The notes under the pieces are model-generated. The model searched no databases, had not been told where the DNA came from, and worked only from the letters and a program-made list of their open reading frames with translations. From assembly GCA_035926095.1 (NCBI GenBank), contig JAVRQT010000003.1:1116001-1180000 (forward strand): DNA of 64,000 nt, read 5' to 3'. Made by a program: the position numbers and the translations under genes. This document shows positions 1 to 9,460 of this stretch, one piece after another. Each line of letters starts with the position of its first letter. The stretch's first letter is position 1. The stretch comes from Elasticomyces elasticus (Eukaryota > Ascomycota > Dothideomycetes > Mycosphaerellales > Teratosphaeriaceae).

Positions 1-1169
1 CAGATCCAGCTCAATCGTCAACTCCGGATGGGCAAGCGCAGGGTCCAATCGCTCGAGGCGCCGTGCGATCGTCTCACAGTCTATCTGTGCTAATAATTGA
101 GTGGGACCCTTTCGATAATAGGGCCAATAGGCGCACGCTGGCTCTCGCACAGATAACTTAAGATGCCGCACCTTTCTTCCTACGCTGAGTCGCCGCTCGA
201 GATCAGAGAGAAAGTTTCGAGCAGCGAACCAGATGGCATGCGGTATCCTCTCGATTGAGCTTTTCGTACAACCATCTGGATCTTGATATATGTTAGGGTC
301 CAGGAGGCCGCCAAAGTGGACAATCCGCTCAGCCCAGGCCGGGAGGAACTCTGCCCGTATTTGGCGGCTTATCAGCTGCGTCTCGAGGAAACGAGTCTGA
401 CGTCTACACAACGCCAATTCCAATTGCTGTCCTTGCTCTACAGAGATCCTCGTCCCCTCGTTATCGATCAGCCGTGTTCGCTCATTATCGTCGTACTCTC
501 CTTGAATACTGTCAGCAATCCTTTGGAAAATCTTCATCCTCAGTTCGGCAGGAAGATCGAGAATCCGGAAGGTGCTTGTTGTGCTCGCAGGGCGGAGATA
601 TAGACTTCTTTGAGGTGCCTTTTGCATGCGGCCGATCTTTCTGAGTGCCTTCAGTAACCGCATCGTGAACGTAGCCGCCTTATCACTCTTCGCTTCCACT
701 TCCGCCGCCGGCTCCAGAGATATCAATCTCGTCAATTGAGTCTCTAATACTTGGCTAGTTGAGACCGGGGCGCCATCGTAATCTTGTGCCGTTTCGAGGC
801 TAAGCCTGCTTGTTCCATCGGAAGCGGACGATATCGTCTGTGGATGCTCTCGCCCGACAGCAGATCTTTCCAGCTCAAAGAAGTCCGCAATTCCAGCATC
901 TAGAGAAATGTCAGCTAAGAGTATCACCCTGGCAATCTATATGCTCTACCTTCGTCATCAAAGATGACCCAAGGCTGGTACGGCTGCACGCAGCGTCTGT
1001 AGCAGTCACGATAAGGAGAGGGTGACCCAGACCGTAGAGGCACGCAGAGGAAACGACCTGGTGGGCGCCTGGTAAACATTTGAGACTGATGTCGAGATTG
1101 CCAAAAGTGAAGCTCTTTGTCTAGCCCTGAAAACGTCCCGTTAGACAATGAGTGATCCAATGCTGCCAC
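1..1169 (-). CDS. F-box-like hypothetical protein (3' end cut by window edge)
   Basis: Two exons on the minus strand: exon 1 1169-950, a 50-bp intron 949-900 (GTAGAG donor, TCTAG acceptor, CTGAC branch-like), then exon 2 from 899 off the left edge with no stop. The spliced frame is open throughout (…DDE|DAGIADFF…). A leucine-rich segment ILDLPAELRMKIF at about 535-570 has the F-box-like signature of a large fungal family that may act as SCF ubiquitin-ligase adaptors; that function is inferred. Downstream residues are typical of these proteins (conserved Trp/Arg, WPYYR). The start at 1169 is the first in-frame ATG but an internal ATG (MFTRRPP) near 1078 is equally possible. The coding frame is not visible as a single open frame because of the intron and the missing 3' end. 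Confidence 0.7.
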
Positions 1170-1436
1170 ATTTGGTGGGCGTTATGTATGTATGTTAATG
1201 GTGGAGGGTACCACAGAACTTTTGCTCGGACTCTTTAATCGGATGACTCATGGAAGGAGTCAGTATCCAGTTAAACTCCCCGGACGTCAAAAGTGAGCAC
1301 TGGAACGCCATGGAGACTGCGGAATTGCATCGGGTTGATTCGATGCCTGGATGCTTGAGTTGGGGCATTTTTGCTGTGGCTCCTGTTGCCCTCTCACCCT
1401 GACCTTAGCAACCAATACACGTAGCCTGGCGGACGC

Positions 1437-2514
1437 TCAATGTGCATCACTCACTTCGGCGACGTGGACAGCTACCCAATTCGCCACGTTGTCAGCACAA
1501 CCATTTCTATGCACCTCTCTGATTTCTAACCCATCTTTCGCGCACACCCAATCCGTCTCTGCCTTTCGGCCTGCTTTGCGTACCGTGGCATTTCGAGGGT
1601 TCAAGGAAAACCCCATCGTCCGCCTGGCCCTTGTCCAAATTGTTTGATCTGGCATTTTATCATTCTCATGCTGGCAGACAAGTTCTAGCTCCAGTTGTAG
1701 ATTCGGCTGCCCAAGTGGCGAGTCCAGTCGCTCCATGGCTCGTGCCACTTTTGAAGCATTGTACCGACGGAGCAACGCGGTGGGCTTCTCGTCTTTGTGT
1801 GCTTTGAAGACGCCAGTAAGCCGCACATGACGCACAGATCGAGCAACTCTGTAGTGCTCCTCCAGAGCTTGCAGAAAGCGACGTAACTGCTTGTATATCG
1901 ATCCAGCAAGTTGTTCCTCGTTGATCAGGTATCGGTACCACCTGAGATCAACGTAATACAAGCGGGCATGATGATCCCTTGACTGCCAGAACGTATTCAA
2001 GAGAGGCACAAGATGAACTGTCTCTTCGGCCCAGGTCCCCAGTAGCTCCAGCTCGAACTTTGGGTGGATCATGTGGAGGGTCTTTGAGCATTGAGAGTCC
2101 ACGTAAGACAATCGCCTGATAATGTACATCCAGTGCTCATAGGACTCTGGCGCTGCCGTAAGACCGCGATAGTAGTGCGGTGAGAGGACCCGCCCGAGAC
2201 GACCGTCATGACAGATCATTGAATATATGCCTCTCCGCAGTTCCAGCGGTAGGTCGAATAGGCCGATTTTAGCTGGGTCAACTTTCGTGGTGGACAGTGT
2301 TGGTCTGGCTGAAATCTCTGTAGGCGTTGCTACGTCATGCATTTGGCCATCTGAATGTTCTACGGTTTCGCCGACGCTCTCCCAAGACATATAACGTGAC
2401 GTTCCTGGACACTGTCAGTTCGACGACCGCATTGTTGGATGTAAAGAACTCACTGTCATAGTCGTCGTAGACAGGCAGATTTTTCGGCCGACTCTGAGGT
2501 GGCCACGCAGCCAT
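1437..2514 (-). CDS. F-box-like hypothetical protein
   Basis: Two-exon model: exon 1 2514-2454 (starts MAAWPPQSRPKN), 49-bp intron 2453-2405 (GTGAGT donor, CTGAC branch, CCAG acceptor), exon 2 2404-1437; about 342 residues. The splice restores one frame into MSWESVGE. The motif LFDLPLELRRGIYSM near residue 65 matches the F-box-like N-terminus seen in five other loci of this window. The rest is helical with many Arg/Leu and carries no domain I recognise. It lies head-to-tail with the F-box-like gene to its left (same strand, 268 bp apart). Role is presumably protein-protein adaptor; only the motif supports that. Confidence 0.75.
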
Positions 2515-3365
2515 AGTTCGTGTTCTGCGCAATGGTATGTCAACTGTAAAGGTCTGTCGAAGAAGGATGATGTCGCAGGTAATTGTTAAAAGCGAAGCTG
2601 ACTGAAATTCGACGCACTCCACTCTGCTTGCGCATCGACAAACCACCAGGCATTGATTGACCTACGATCCCTATGCAAAGGCAGCTGTGTTTGACATCTC
2701 GGGAGGCTATTGCTATCCCCACTCGAGCAACGGTAAGCAATGTGCGTGCTATACTGTGAGTCGGCGATCGCTAGGTCCCGTGCCCGCTATGCTGTTTGGC
2801 CTTGTGGCTACTGCCATGCGGTAGTGATCCTACAGCAAAGAGTGTCATGGCCGAGAATCTCTGGACTGTGTGTTACCATCATCTTGCTTGCGAAGCTCTG
2901 GTCTGGTACCTCACTCCGGAATATTTATAAAGATAGTCGTGATATTCATCTGGTGGGCGTATGCTGGAGGAGGAGGAGTCAAAATCGAGAACCTCTTGTC
3001 GGGCCCGTCCGGCTGACAAAGTGCCATGAGGCTCTGCTGAATCTGCATGAGGCAAGTGAGGAAACGACCAACTTCCCAGCCTGGACCATTGATCCGTCTG
3101 CGACTTCACGATGGACTTAGCGCGTTTGATATGCTGCAGGTCATCGACCTCTTAGCTAACACTTTCCACACTCGTGGCCACGCTGACTCCAGCACGTCAT
3201 TCGACAACTCTGGATAGAGACTGTTGTTGCGATGAGTGGATGTCATGGAAGCGCAGGAAGCCGTGAGTGGACGAGTAGGCATATGTTGGTGTAGTTGGAC
3301 ACGTTATATAAGATGCGAGAAGAAGCAAGTATCGTGCTTTCTCATCTTCACTGAGCTTTCCAGTC
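2515..3365. other. Intergenic, divergent promoter region
   Basis: About 850 bp between two genes that are transcribed away from each other. Short open frames on both strands lack good starts and recognisable protein sequence. The only clear signal is the TATA box near the right end. Confidence 0.6.
3305..3312 (+). promoter_or_regulatory. TATA box of the 2OG oxygenase gene
   Basis: TATATAAG lies 54 bp upstream of the ATG at 3366, leaving room for a transcription start roughly 30 bp downstream and a short leader. Confidence 0.5.
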
Positions 3366-4403
3366 ATGGCCACCGTTTTCTCCTCCCTCCCAATCATTGA
3401 TCTATCGATCCTGGCGAAGATCAGTCCTGGCGAGCAGGATCTACGGGATCTTAGCCAACGACTCTGTGATGTGTTCGCCAGCACAGGCTTCGCATATCTC
3501 ATCAATGCTCCTCTATCCTACTCGCACGAACAAGTCTTCGGCTTGGCAAACGCTTTCTTCAAGGTCGACGAAACCGAGAAGCTGAAAGTTGCCAAGCGCA
3601 CCTTTGTGGGCACCAACAAGAACACATACCGTGGCTACTTTCCTACCCAGCCTAGTCAACTCGACAACCTGAAAGAAGGCTTCGAGGTCGGTCCCTCGAG
3701 AGCTCCTCGTCAAGCCGGCCTCGCTCGCCATCAAAGGTTCGACCTCTCGGAGCCAAATGTATGGCCAATAGGCTTTGGTCATGGCAGACCACAGCTCGAG
3801 AGCCTGCACCAGCAGCTGCAATCACTGTCCGGCACTCTGCTGTCTCTCTTAGCAGTTGGACTTGGCAAGTCACCAGACTACTTCGCATCCTACCTCACCG
3901 ACTCGCTGTCAACGTTGCGCATGCTGCACTATCCACCTCAGCAGCAACGTACCCCAACGACCAGTCAAGACCCAAGACTGTGCTGCACACCGCACACCGA
4001 CTCCGGGATTCTCACACTCTTGCACCAGGATCCAACTGGTGGCCTCGAGGTCCTCAATGCAGACGGCCAATGGATCTCTGCTCCCTACGTTCCCGGCTCG
4101 ATCGTGGTGAATATTGGTGATCTTATGGCTCGGGTCAGCGGAGGACGATTCGTAGCGACGATGCATCGTGTGCGGACGAGCAGTGCTTCGACAGACAGGC
4201 CAGACGGCATGGGTCGGTTTAGCGTGCCTTTCTTCTTCGAGCCTGGCGAGGATTGTGTGGTGCGAAGCGTCGATGGTGGTGAGAGTATCGTGTACGGCGA
4301 GTATGTTCGCCGGAAGATGAACACTTGGGTCGAGTACACGGACGTGCCTGGAGCCACGCTTTACGCAAGCTCGCGTAATGGTGTGTCGGTGAAGGCTTAT
4401 TAG
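3366..4403 (+). CDS. 2-oxoglutarate/Fe(II)-dependent dioxygenase, isopenicillin-N-synthase-like
   Basis: Intronless, 345 residues, the usual length. The N-terminus (SLPIIDLSIL) is the DIOX_N start of the IPNS/flavonol-synthase superfamily. The Fe(II) triad is visible as H210-T-D212 (CTPHTDSGILTLL) and H267 (ATMHRVR); the 2-oxoglutarate-binding R-x-S is R284-F-S286 (GRFSVPFFFEP). Family members are cytosolic oxygenases that hydroxylate or desaturate small molecules; the substrate cannot be told from sequence. A good TATA box and a short leader precede it. It is not accompanied by biosynthetic partners, so a secondary-metabolism role is not supported here. Confidence 0.92.
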   Translation: MATVFSSLPIIDLSILAKISPGEQDLRDLSQRLCDVFASTGFAYLINAPLSYSHEQVFGLANAFFKVDETEKLKVAKRTFVGTNKNTYRGYFPTQPSQLDNLKEGFEVGPSRAPRQAGLARHQRFDLSEPNVWPIGFGHGRPQLESLHQQLQSLSGTLLSLLAVGLGKSPDYFASYLTDSLSTLRMLHYPPQQQRTPTTSQDPRLCCTPHTDSGILTLLHQDPTGGLEVLNADGQWISAPYVPGSIVVNIGDLMARVSGGRFVATMHRVRTSSASTDRPDGMGRFSVPFFFEPGEDCVVRSVDGGESIVYGEYVRRKMNTWVEYTDVPGATLYASSRNGVSVKAY

Positions 4404-4815
4404 TGGTGTTGTGCCATTGTATCTGTTGTTTGCCCGTCCTCTCTTTCGCTCATCGCTCTTAGTACTGGTAGTGCCATGCTTCTTTCTAGGACGTATTAGC
4501 ATAGCAGACCGACCGCCACGCACACATCGGCGAGAAACACATCGAAATACTCGTAACAACCCCGACTGGTGCGCCAGCAAGTCAGTCTTGCTTTCCTCGG
4601 CCATGTTCGAGAGTTTCGTCGGCTGATTGGAGATTGTGTCTTATTGTTACAGTATGTACACCGGGCAAGCGAGTGGCGTATCCATCTCTCTATACCTCTT
4701 AGTCTATGCGTCTATACTCTTGCGCTGACTGTTGGTACAATGCTGTTGCAGCGTTGACACAATGATTGAAATGCTTCGATACCACCCATGCTTCTTCGAA
4801 CGCTCGCAACGTGAT
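4404..4815. other. Intergenic, convergent 3' regions
   Basis: Holds the 3' ends of the oxygenase (plus) and ATP9 (minus). T-rich stretches suit polyadenylation. I see no gene. Confidence 0.6.
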
Positions 4816-5461
4816 TTACACGTACTTGCACATCATGGCAACCATGAGGTCGAACTGCGGCTAAGTCAGCAATTGTACACCAAACTTTTGGAAGCTTGTT
4901 AAATCTCACCAGACCAATGGCCTCAACGAAAGCGAAGCCCAAGATGGCGTAGGAGAACAGCTGGCCACGGAGAGACGGGTTGCGAGCGACGGAGGTGAGG
5001 AGAGCAGCGAAGACGAGACCTTCGGTGGCTGTCAGCAAATGGTCTCGAGAGCATTGTAGCTATGGTGTCCCCTTACCGATACCGATACCAGCACCTCCGA
5101 GTCCGATGGCTGCGGAGCCCATACCCATGTTCTGGGAGACCTGGACGAGAGCGTTGGCCATCTCAGATGAGTAGGCACGGGTGGCCTGGACGCCGATGGG
5201 CGAAACCTGGCGGGCGGAGTTCAGGAGGGTGGAGGTGCGCTTGATGGTGCTGAAAGCGGTGTTGGAGCGGGTGGCAGCTGGAGAGCAGGGTCAGCTACAG
5301 CTTCTCGTCGTTCAGCTTCGTGGTATAGACTCACCAGAGTAGGCCCTGGTGAACTTCTGGACCTGCTGGGACTTCATCATCGGCGAGCGAGCGACCTTGA
5401 CGGAGCTCGACGCGGCCATTGAGGCCATCTTGGGCGCTGCCATGCGGAGAGAAGAGGCCAT
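4816..5461 (-). CDS. ATP9: ATP synthase F0 subunit c (subunit 9), nuclear-encoded precursor
   Basis: Four exons: 5461-5335, 5277-5077, 5019-4910, 4854-4816, with introns of 57, 57 and 55 bp; 158 residues. The first ~70 residues are a Ser/Arg/Ala-rich mitochondrial targeting peptide (MASSLRMAAPK…). The mature part has the two-helix proteolipid: NMGMGSAAIGLGGAGIGIG in helix 1, then the polar-loop region with ARNPSLRGQLF, then FVEAIGLFDLMVAMMCKYV, where the Glu is the proton-carrying carboxylate. It forms the rotor ring of F1F0-ATP synthase in the inner membrane. The last exon encodes only 12 residues, so uncorrected models end wrongly after 'AIGL'. Codon use is strongly biased, as expected for a very highly expressed gene. 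Confidence 0.96.
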
Positions 5462-6842
5462 TGTGATGGTTGTGTTGGTGGAGGAGTGGCTTTGATGGTT
5501 TTGATAGAGAGGAGATGCTTGGGCTGTGTGCTGGTCGTGTTGGAGCTGTGGAGATGTGGGACAAGGAAACAGGAAAGCAGAATCTTTTCACGCTTGGGAG
5601 AAAGGAGAGGTCGGTGCGGCCCACCTGTTCAAGATGAGGTTCTTGATTGGTACCAAAGTACCAGTGCGTTGATGGTGCGGTAGGAGACCCACTTCCGAAT
5701 ATGCCCGAGGTGGTGATGATGGTATATAAATGTCGACATCTCCTTCCTGGCGAGCGCGTAAAGTCTTGACTCTTGCTCATCAATCTCTGGATTGTCAAAC
5801 CAGACTCTCTCTCCAATGCCTGAATGTCGATACGGCCATCCGACAACCTCCAACAGTCTTCAAGGGCGTGATGCTGTTGAGATGATAGGTCTCAAATTCT
5901 TGCACGGCCTGTGCTTTGACCTTCCGAAGTTACCCGACGGCTGGCGTTTGATAGCCGCGTTGTCGTTTGTTCCTGCTGCAACGCAGCCTCAGACTTGTAC
6001 AGCTGATCGAGAGATTTGTGCGATTATTCCTTCATGCTCTCAGCCTTGAGCAGTCATCCCAAGCTCTTGCAAAGCTGACCATCTCCAAACGTGACGTCTG
6101 AAGTTTGAGTCAAGTGGAACTTTTCGATTGCGCTAGTGGCTTCCACGAGATTTTGCCGACCACGATGTGTTCTGCCGGAGTGATGCGATTGGTATGGGTC
6201 TGTTCGGAGTCAGATCCGGCCTTTGCCGCTCCAACTAGCGTCGGTAGAGTATAGGAGGCTGAAGAACGAAACAAAACAAACCGACCCACGTCATATCGAA
6301 GGTGACCACCCTTCATGTTCCTCTCGTACGTGCGCGCTCGGAACTCCTGTTGAGGTGGTATTGTTCAAAATTTCGCGCGTTGTCCTAAAGTTCATCCTCG
6401 AATAACGCTGGAGGGCAGCCACACCTTTCGCCATCTCTTTCCGGTTACTGTGAACACGTGTTCTGTATTTGATACGACACCATCGAACCGATGCTTTGGC
6501 TGGAGGACTGCTCGTCGGTATAGAGTGATTTGAGAAGGTGCCCTGATCCACTTGGTCTACCGTAGCGTCCGCTCTCTGTCCTTGTTCGGCTGCCTCAGGT
6601 CCATGGAAAGGAGTCCAAGAGGTCGGCCCAGTCTTTCTACTCGCGCCTTCATGTTTCTTGAGGCATGGACGAGGTATGAGAGATTCCAGCTCGTAGACGC
6701 GTGTGTGAATTGGGTGAGAGAAAGCTGCTGTGCGAATTGCGACGACAACACCCCTCACCAATGGCTTGAGCTCTACCCGAGGTTATTAGCCGTGGGAGGC
6801 ACAGTCACGGGACCTGCCAAGCCGTTCCATCGCAACAACATG
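5462..6842. other. 1.4-kb intergenic region upstream of ATP9
   Basis: Contains the ATP9 promoter/leader (left) and the 3' flank of the mannosidase gene (right). TATATAAAT occurs at 5723-5731 but is oriented better for the plus strand. Several open frames of 60-156 codons exist on both strands; none shows recognisable motifs or a coding-like pattern. Confidence 0.5.
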
Positions 6843-8845
6843 CTACGATGAACCATTATCGCACAGGACTGGAAAAGGATGAGCCTCTGTGTTCAACACC
6901 CACTCCGCAAGGTCGATCACGCTTGGGTCGGTGAACGTCAGGTAGAGGTACTTGAGGACTTCTGCGAAGAAGAATCTGGACAATAGTCAGTTTTAAAGGC
7001 CATCCCAGAAGTGCAGAGGAGTACTCACGAGTCCAATCCATTCAGCATGCTTCCTCCAAAAGGCATGTTGACGTTGTTGATCTAGAACTGACGTCAGCAA
7101 CTTCGTCGCCTCGAGGAGAAGAAGGCCTACCGTCGCAAAACCATTCACGTTCCTAGCCGTCTCATTGATCGCCAAGAAGTTCTGCCACGCATACTCCGCC
7201 CACCGCTGCTCTCCAGTAATTCGGTACGCATAGTACAAGCTCTCCGTGGGCTCTGGCCTGGATGCCCAGTTCTCATCGCCTTCGGGAATGAAGAACCCAT
7301 TTTTTGCTGCCGACTTCCTCTCAGCAGCATCAACATCATCTTGGGGATCGTAAGCCTGGTTCGAGCCATTGTACCAACCCCACTGGATCGGTCCCAGCCC
7401 AGTAAGAGTAGTGTTGTAGGTCTGATGGCATCCATCTGTTACCGCAAGGCCGAGAGGCATGAGATCAGGCATGTCGAGCAGCTTGGCACCGAGGAGGAAG
7501 TTGCCTCCTGCGAAACAGGCAAAATCGTCCGTCGCGAGAGCGATCGTACCATTAACATCGAGTGTTGACAGAAAGGTCAGGTTCGGAAAAGCATATGGTT
7601 GCAATGCGATATAAGACATGGCCGACTGCGCAGCCTGGAGCCAGAAGTCTTTGTACTGCATTGTCGTCGAAGTCACCTGGTACTGATAGGTCTTGATCAG
7701 GTACTCCAAGAAGCTATCAACCCCGGCCTGGAAGCCTCCGTCGAACGTCAACATCAGGCCAGTGTCGATGTCGAATTGTGTGCCGATGAGTCCTGGGAAG
7801 ATAGGCGCCGGAGACGGATTAACGAGGTAGCTCTCCGCGCGCTCGCTGAGCTGGCGGTAGGTCTCATTACCCGTCAGATCCGCTAAGCGGAACCAGTCAA
7901 GGATGTAAGTCCCGGTTGAGGCTGTGTTGGTTGAGTTGTACGTCACATTCGTCGCTGCGATGGTGTATGTGCCGAATACCGGCTCGTTGGATGTGAAGTT
8001 GACATTCGCAGAAGACAGACCTGTCGGGGTGTTGAAGCCGAAGGCGATTTTATCTGCCAACGATACAGCCTGTGACAGCAACGCTTCGACTTGGTCCTGA
8101 GGGTAGTCATTGTAGAATTGACCCGATTTCAGCAGATCATAGCTTGAAATCAGCCCACCTAGGTACTGAACGATTGTGAGTTGACCATCAGCAGATGTCT
8201 CAGACATACAATGGGTTTTACTCATGGCCGACGTACCCGGATGCTGACATCAAAGATCTCAACGGGACCATATTCGGTGGTCGTGAAATCGATCGTCTGG
8301 ACGAATTCCAGTTGTTGGGCAACCACATCTGTCAGGTTCATGATGATGGCGGTGTCGATGGCATCAACAATGGTCACGCCCCAGCCGTACCAGTTGTTGA
8401 CGCCGGAAGCATTAAGAGGTTGGAGTTCGTCTTTCCCGAAAGCGTACTTAGTGTACGCATTCCATCCCCAGAGATAGGCCTCTTTGATTGCATCCGCTCG
8501 TTCTGTGTTGCCGCCTGAGCCGGCCGGGAAGTCGAATTGGATCTGTTTATATCTTGGTAAAGTGGCGTTGGCTGTTGAGCTAGGTCCGGACGGTGATGTT
8601 GCGTTTGCAAAAGCTGTCAATGCTGATGTTCCAGACGAAGTGTAAGTGTATGATGCGAGGCTGGTGAGAGTCTTGGAGATGGAAGGTGTGTAGTAATCTG
8701 GAACGATAGGTCCACTGGTCTCTGTCACAAATGGTGGGCTTGGCCACCATTGCACAGATGAGTAGGAAGCAGGAGGGTAGGTCGCTGTGGTCTCTGCCAC
8801 GACTAGAGATGTCAACAAGGAGACGATGCACAGCGTCGTTGCCAT
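6843..8845 (-). CDS. Secreted class I alpha-1,2-mannosidase, GH47
   Basis: Four exons: 8845-8237, 8165-7131, 7081-7029, 6975-6843, introns 71, 49 and 53 bp; 609 residues. Starts with a hydrophobic signal peptide (MATTLCIVSLLTSLVVAET). GH47 landmarks: YGWGVTIVDAIDTAIIMN, IRYLGGLISSYDLL across intron 1, and the C-terminal blocks ENWASRPEPTESLYYAYRIT and NMPFGGSMLNGLDSFFFAEV. These inverting, Ca2+-dependent enzymes trim alpha-1,2-mannose from N-glycans; a secreted form acts in the secretory path or outside the cell. Numerous N-x-S/T sequons suggest heavy glycosylation. An in-frame ATG at 8893 lies upstream, but the TATA box at 8910-8917 would place it above the transcription start, so 8845 is preferred. 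Confidence 0.93.
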
Positions 8846-9460
8846 GCTTGCTGCTTGGAGCTGAGAGAGGAAGAGCTTCGGGCAGAAAACCATACAGAAC
8901 TCGTCTCAACTATATAGGCTGCGGTCTACTCCAGTGGAGCCGGCCACAGATCAGCAAACAACCAGCCAGTCCCGCCATCGTGATGCATTTAGTTCGGAGA
9001 ATGTATCCTCGAAGGCCGTCCCCGCGACTAGTCAGGCACAGGACCGCTGCGCAGCGAATAGCTCGGTGAAGCTTGTGCGATCGACGACGATGATCTGCAT
9101 ACCAATACATTGGTGCTTCCTTCGTGATGCGTGCGGGGTCGTGTCGCACATGCATTTGGTGATACAATCGTTGTTACGGTGACGAGCGGGAGGTGTAAGA
9201 CCGCATGGTGATTTGATCGCTGTATTGTACACGAGATTATGACATGCGGTTGTGCATGGAAGCTCTGGCCATGTAGCAACGTCTCGAGCAGGAAGGCACG
9301 CTAATGTGGGTCTGTGCGTGTCTCCACCATCGAGGAAGCTAGCTCTCCACGTCCTGCACCCCAACATGACCTACCTAGAAATCTGCGCAAGCGCGTACAG
9401 CTCAACAGAAAGTGTCGAACATGCATTACTAAGGTAATACATCTTCTGTGAACGTTGAGC
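8846..9460. other. Divergent promoter region between GH47 and SCT1
   Basis: 615 bp between genes transcribed away from each other. Apart from the TATA box for the mannosidase I see no further defined element or gene. Confidence 0.5.
8910..8917 (-). promoter_or_regulatory. TATA box of the GH47 gene
   Basis: CTATATAG is 65 bp upstream of the ATG at 8845. It decides the start: a transcript initiated about 30 bp downstream would exclude the upstream in-frame ATG at 8893. Confidence 0.45.

Noticed and set aside
3909..4604. 231-codon minus-strand frame over the 2OG oxygenase
   Set aside because: Antisense to catalytic motifs of a clear enzyme; composition is a shadow of the sense strand.
6291..6761. 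156-codon minus-strand frame between ATP9 and the mannosidase
   Set aside because: No family resemblance or coding-like pattern; overlapping frames on the other strand are equally long.
8846..8893. Upstream ATG (8893) as start of the GH47 mannosidase
   Set aside because: It would put 16 residues before an already complete signal peptide and lies only about 17 bp from the TATA box, probably above the transcription start.
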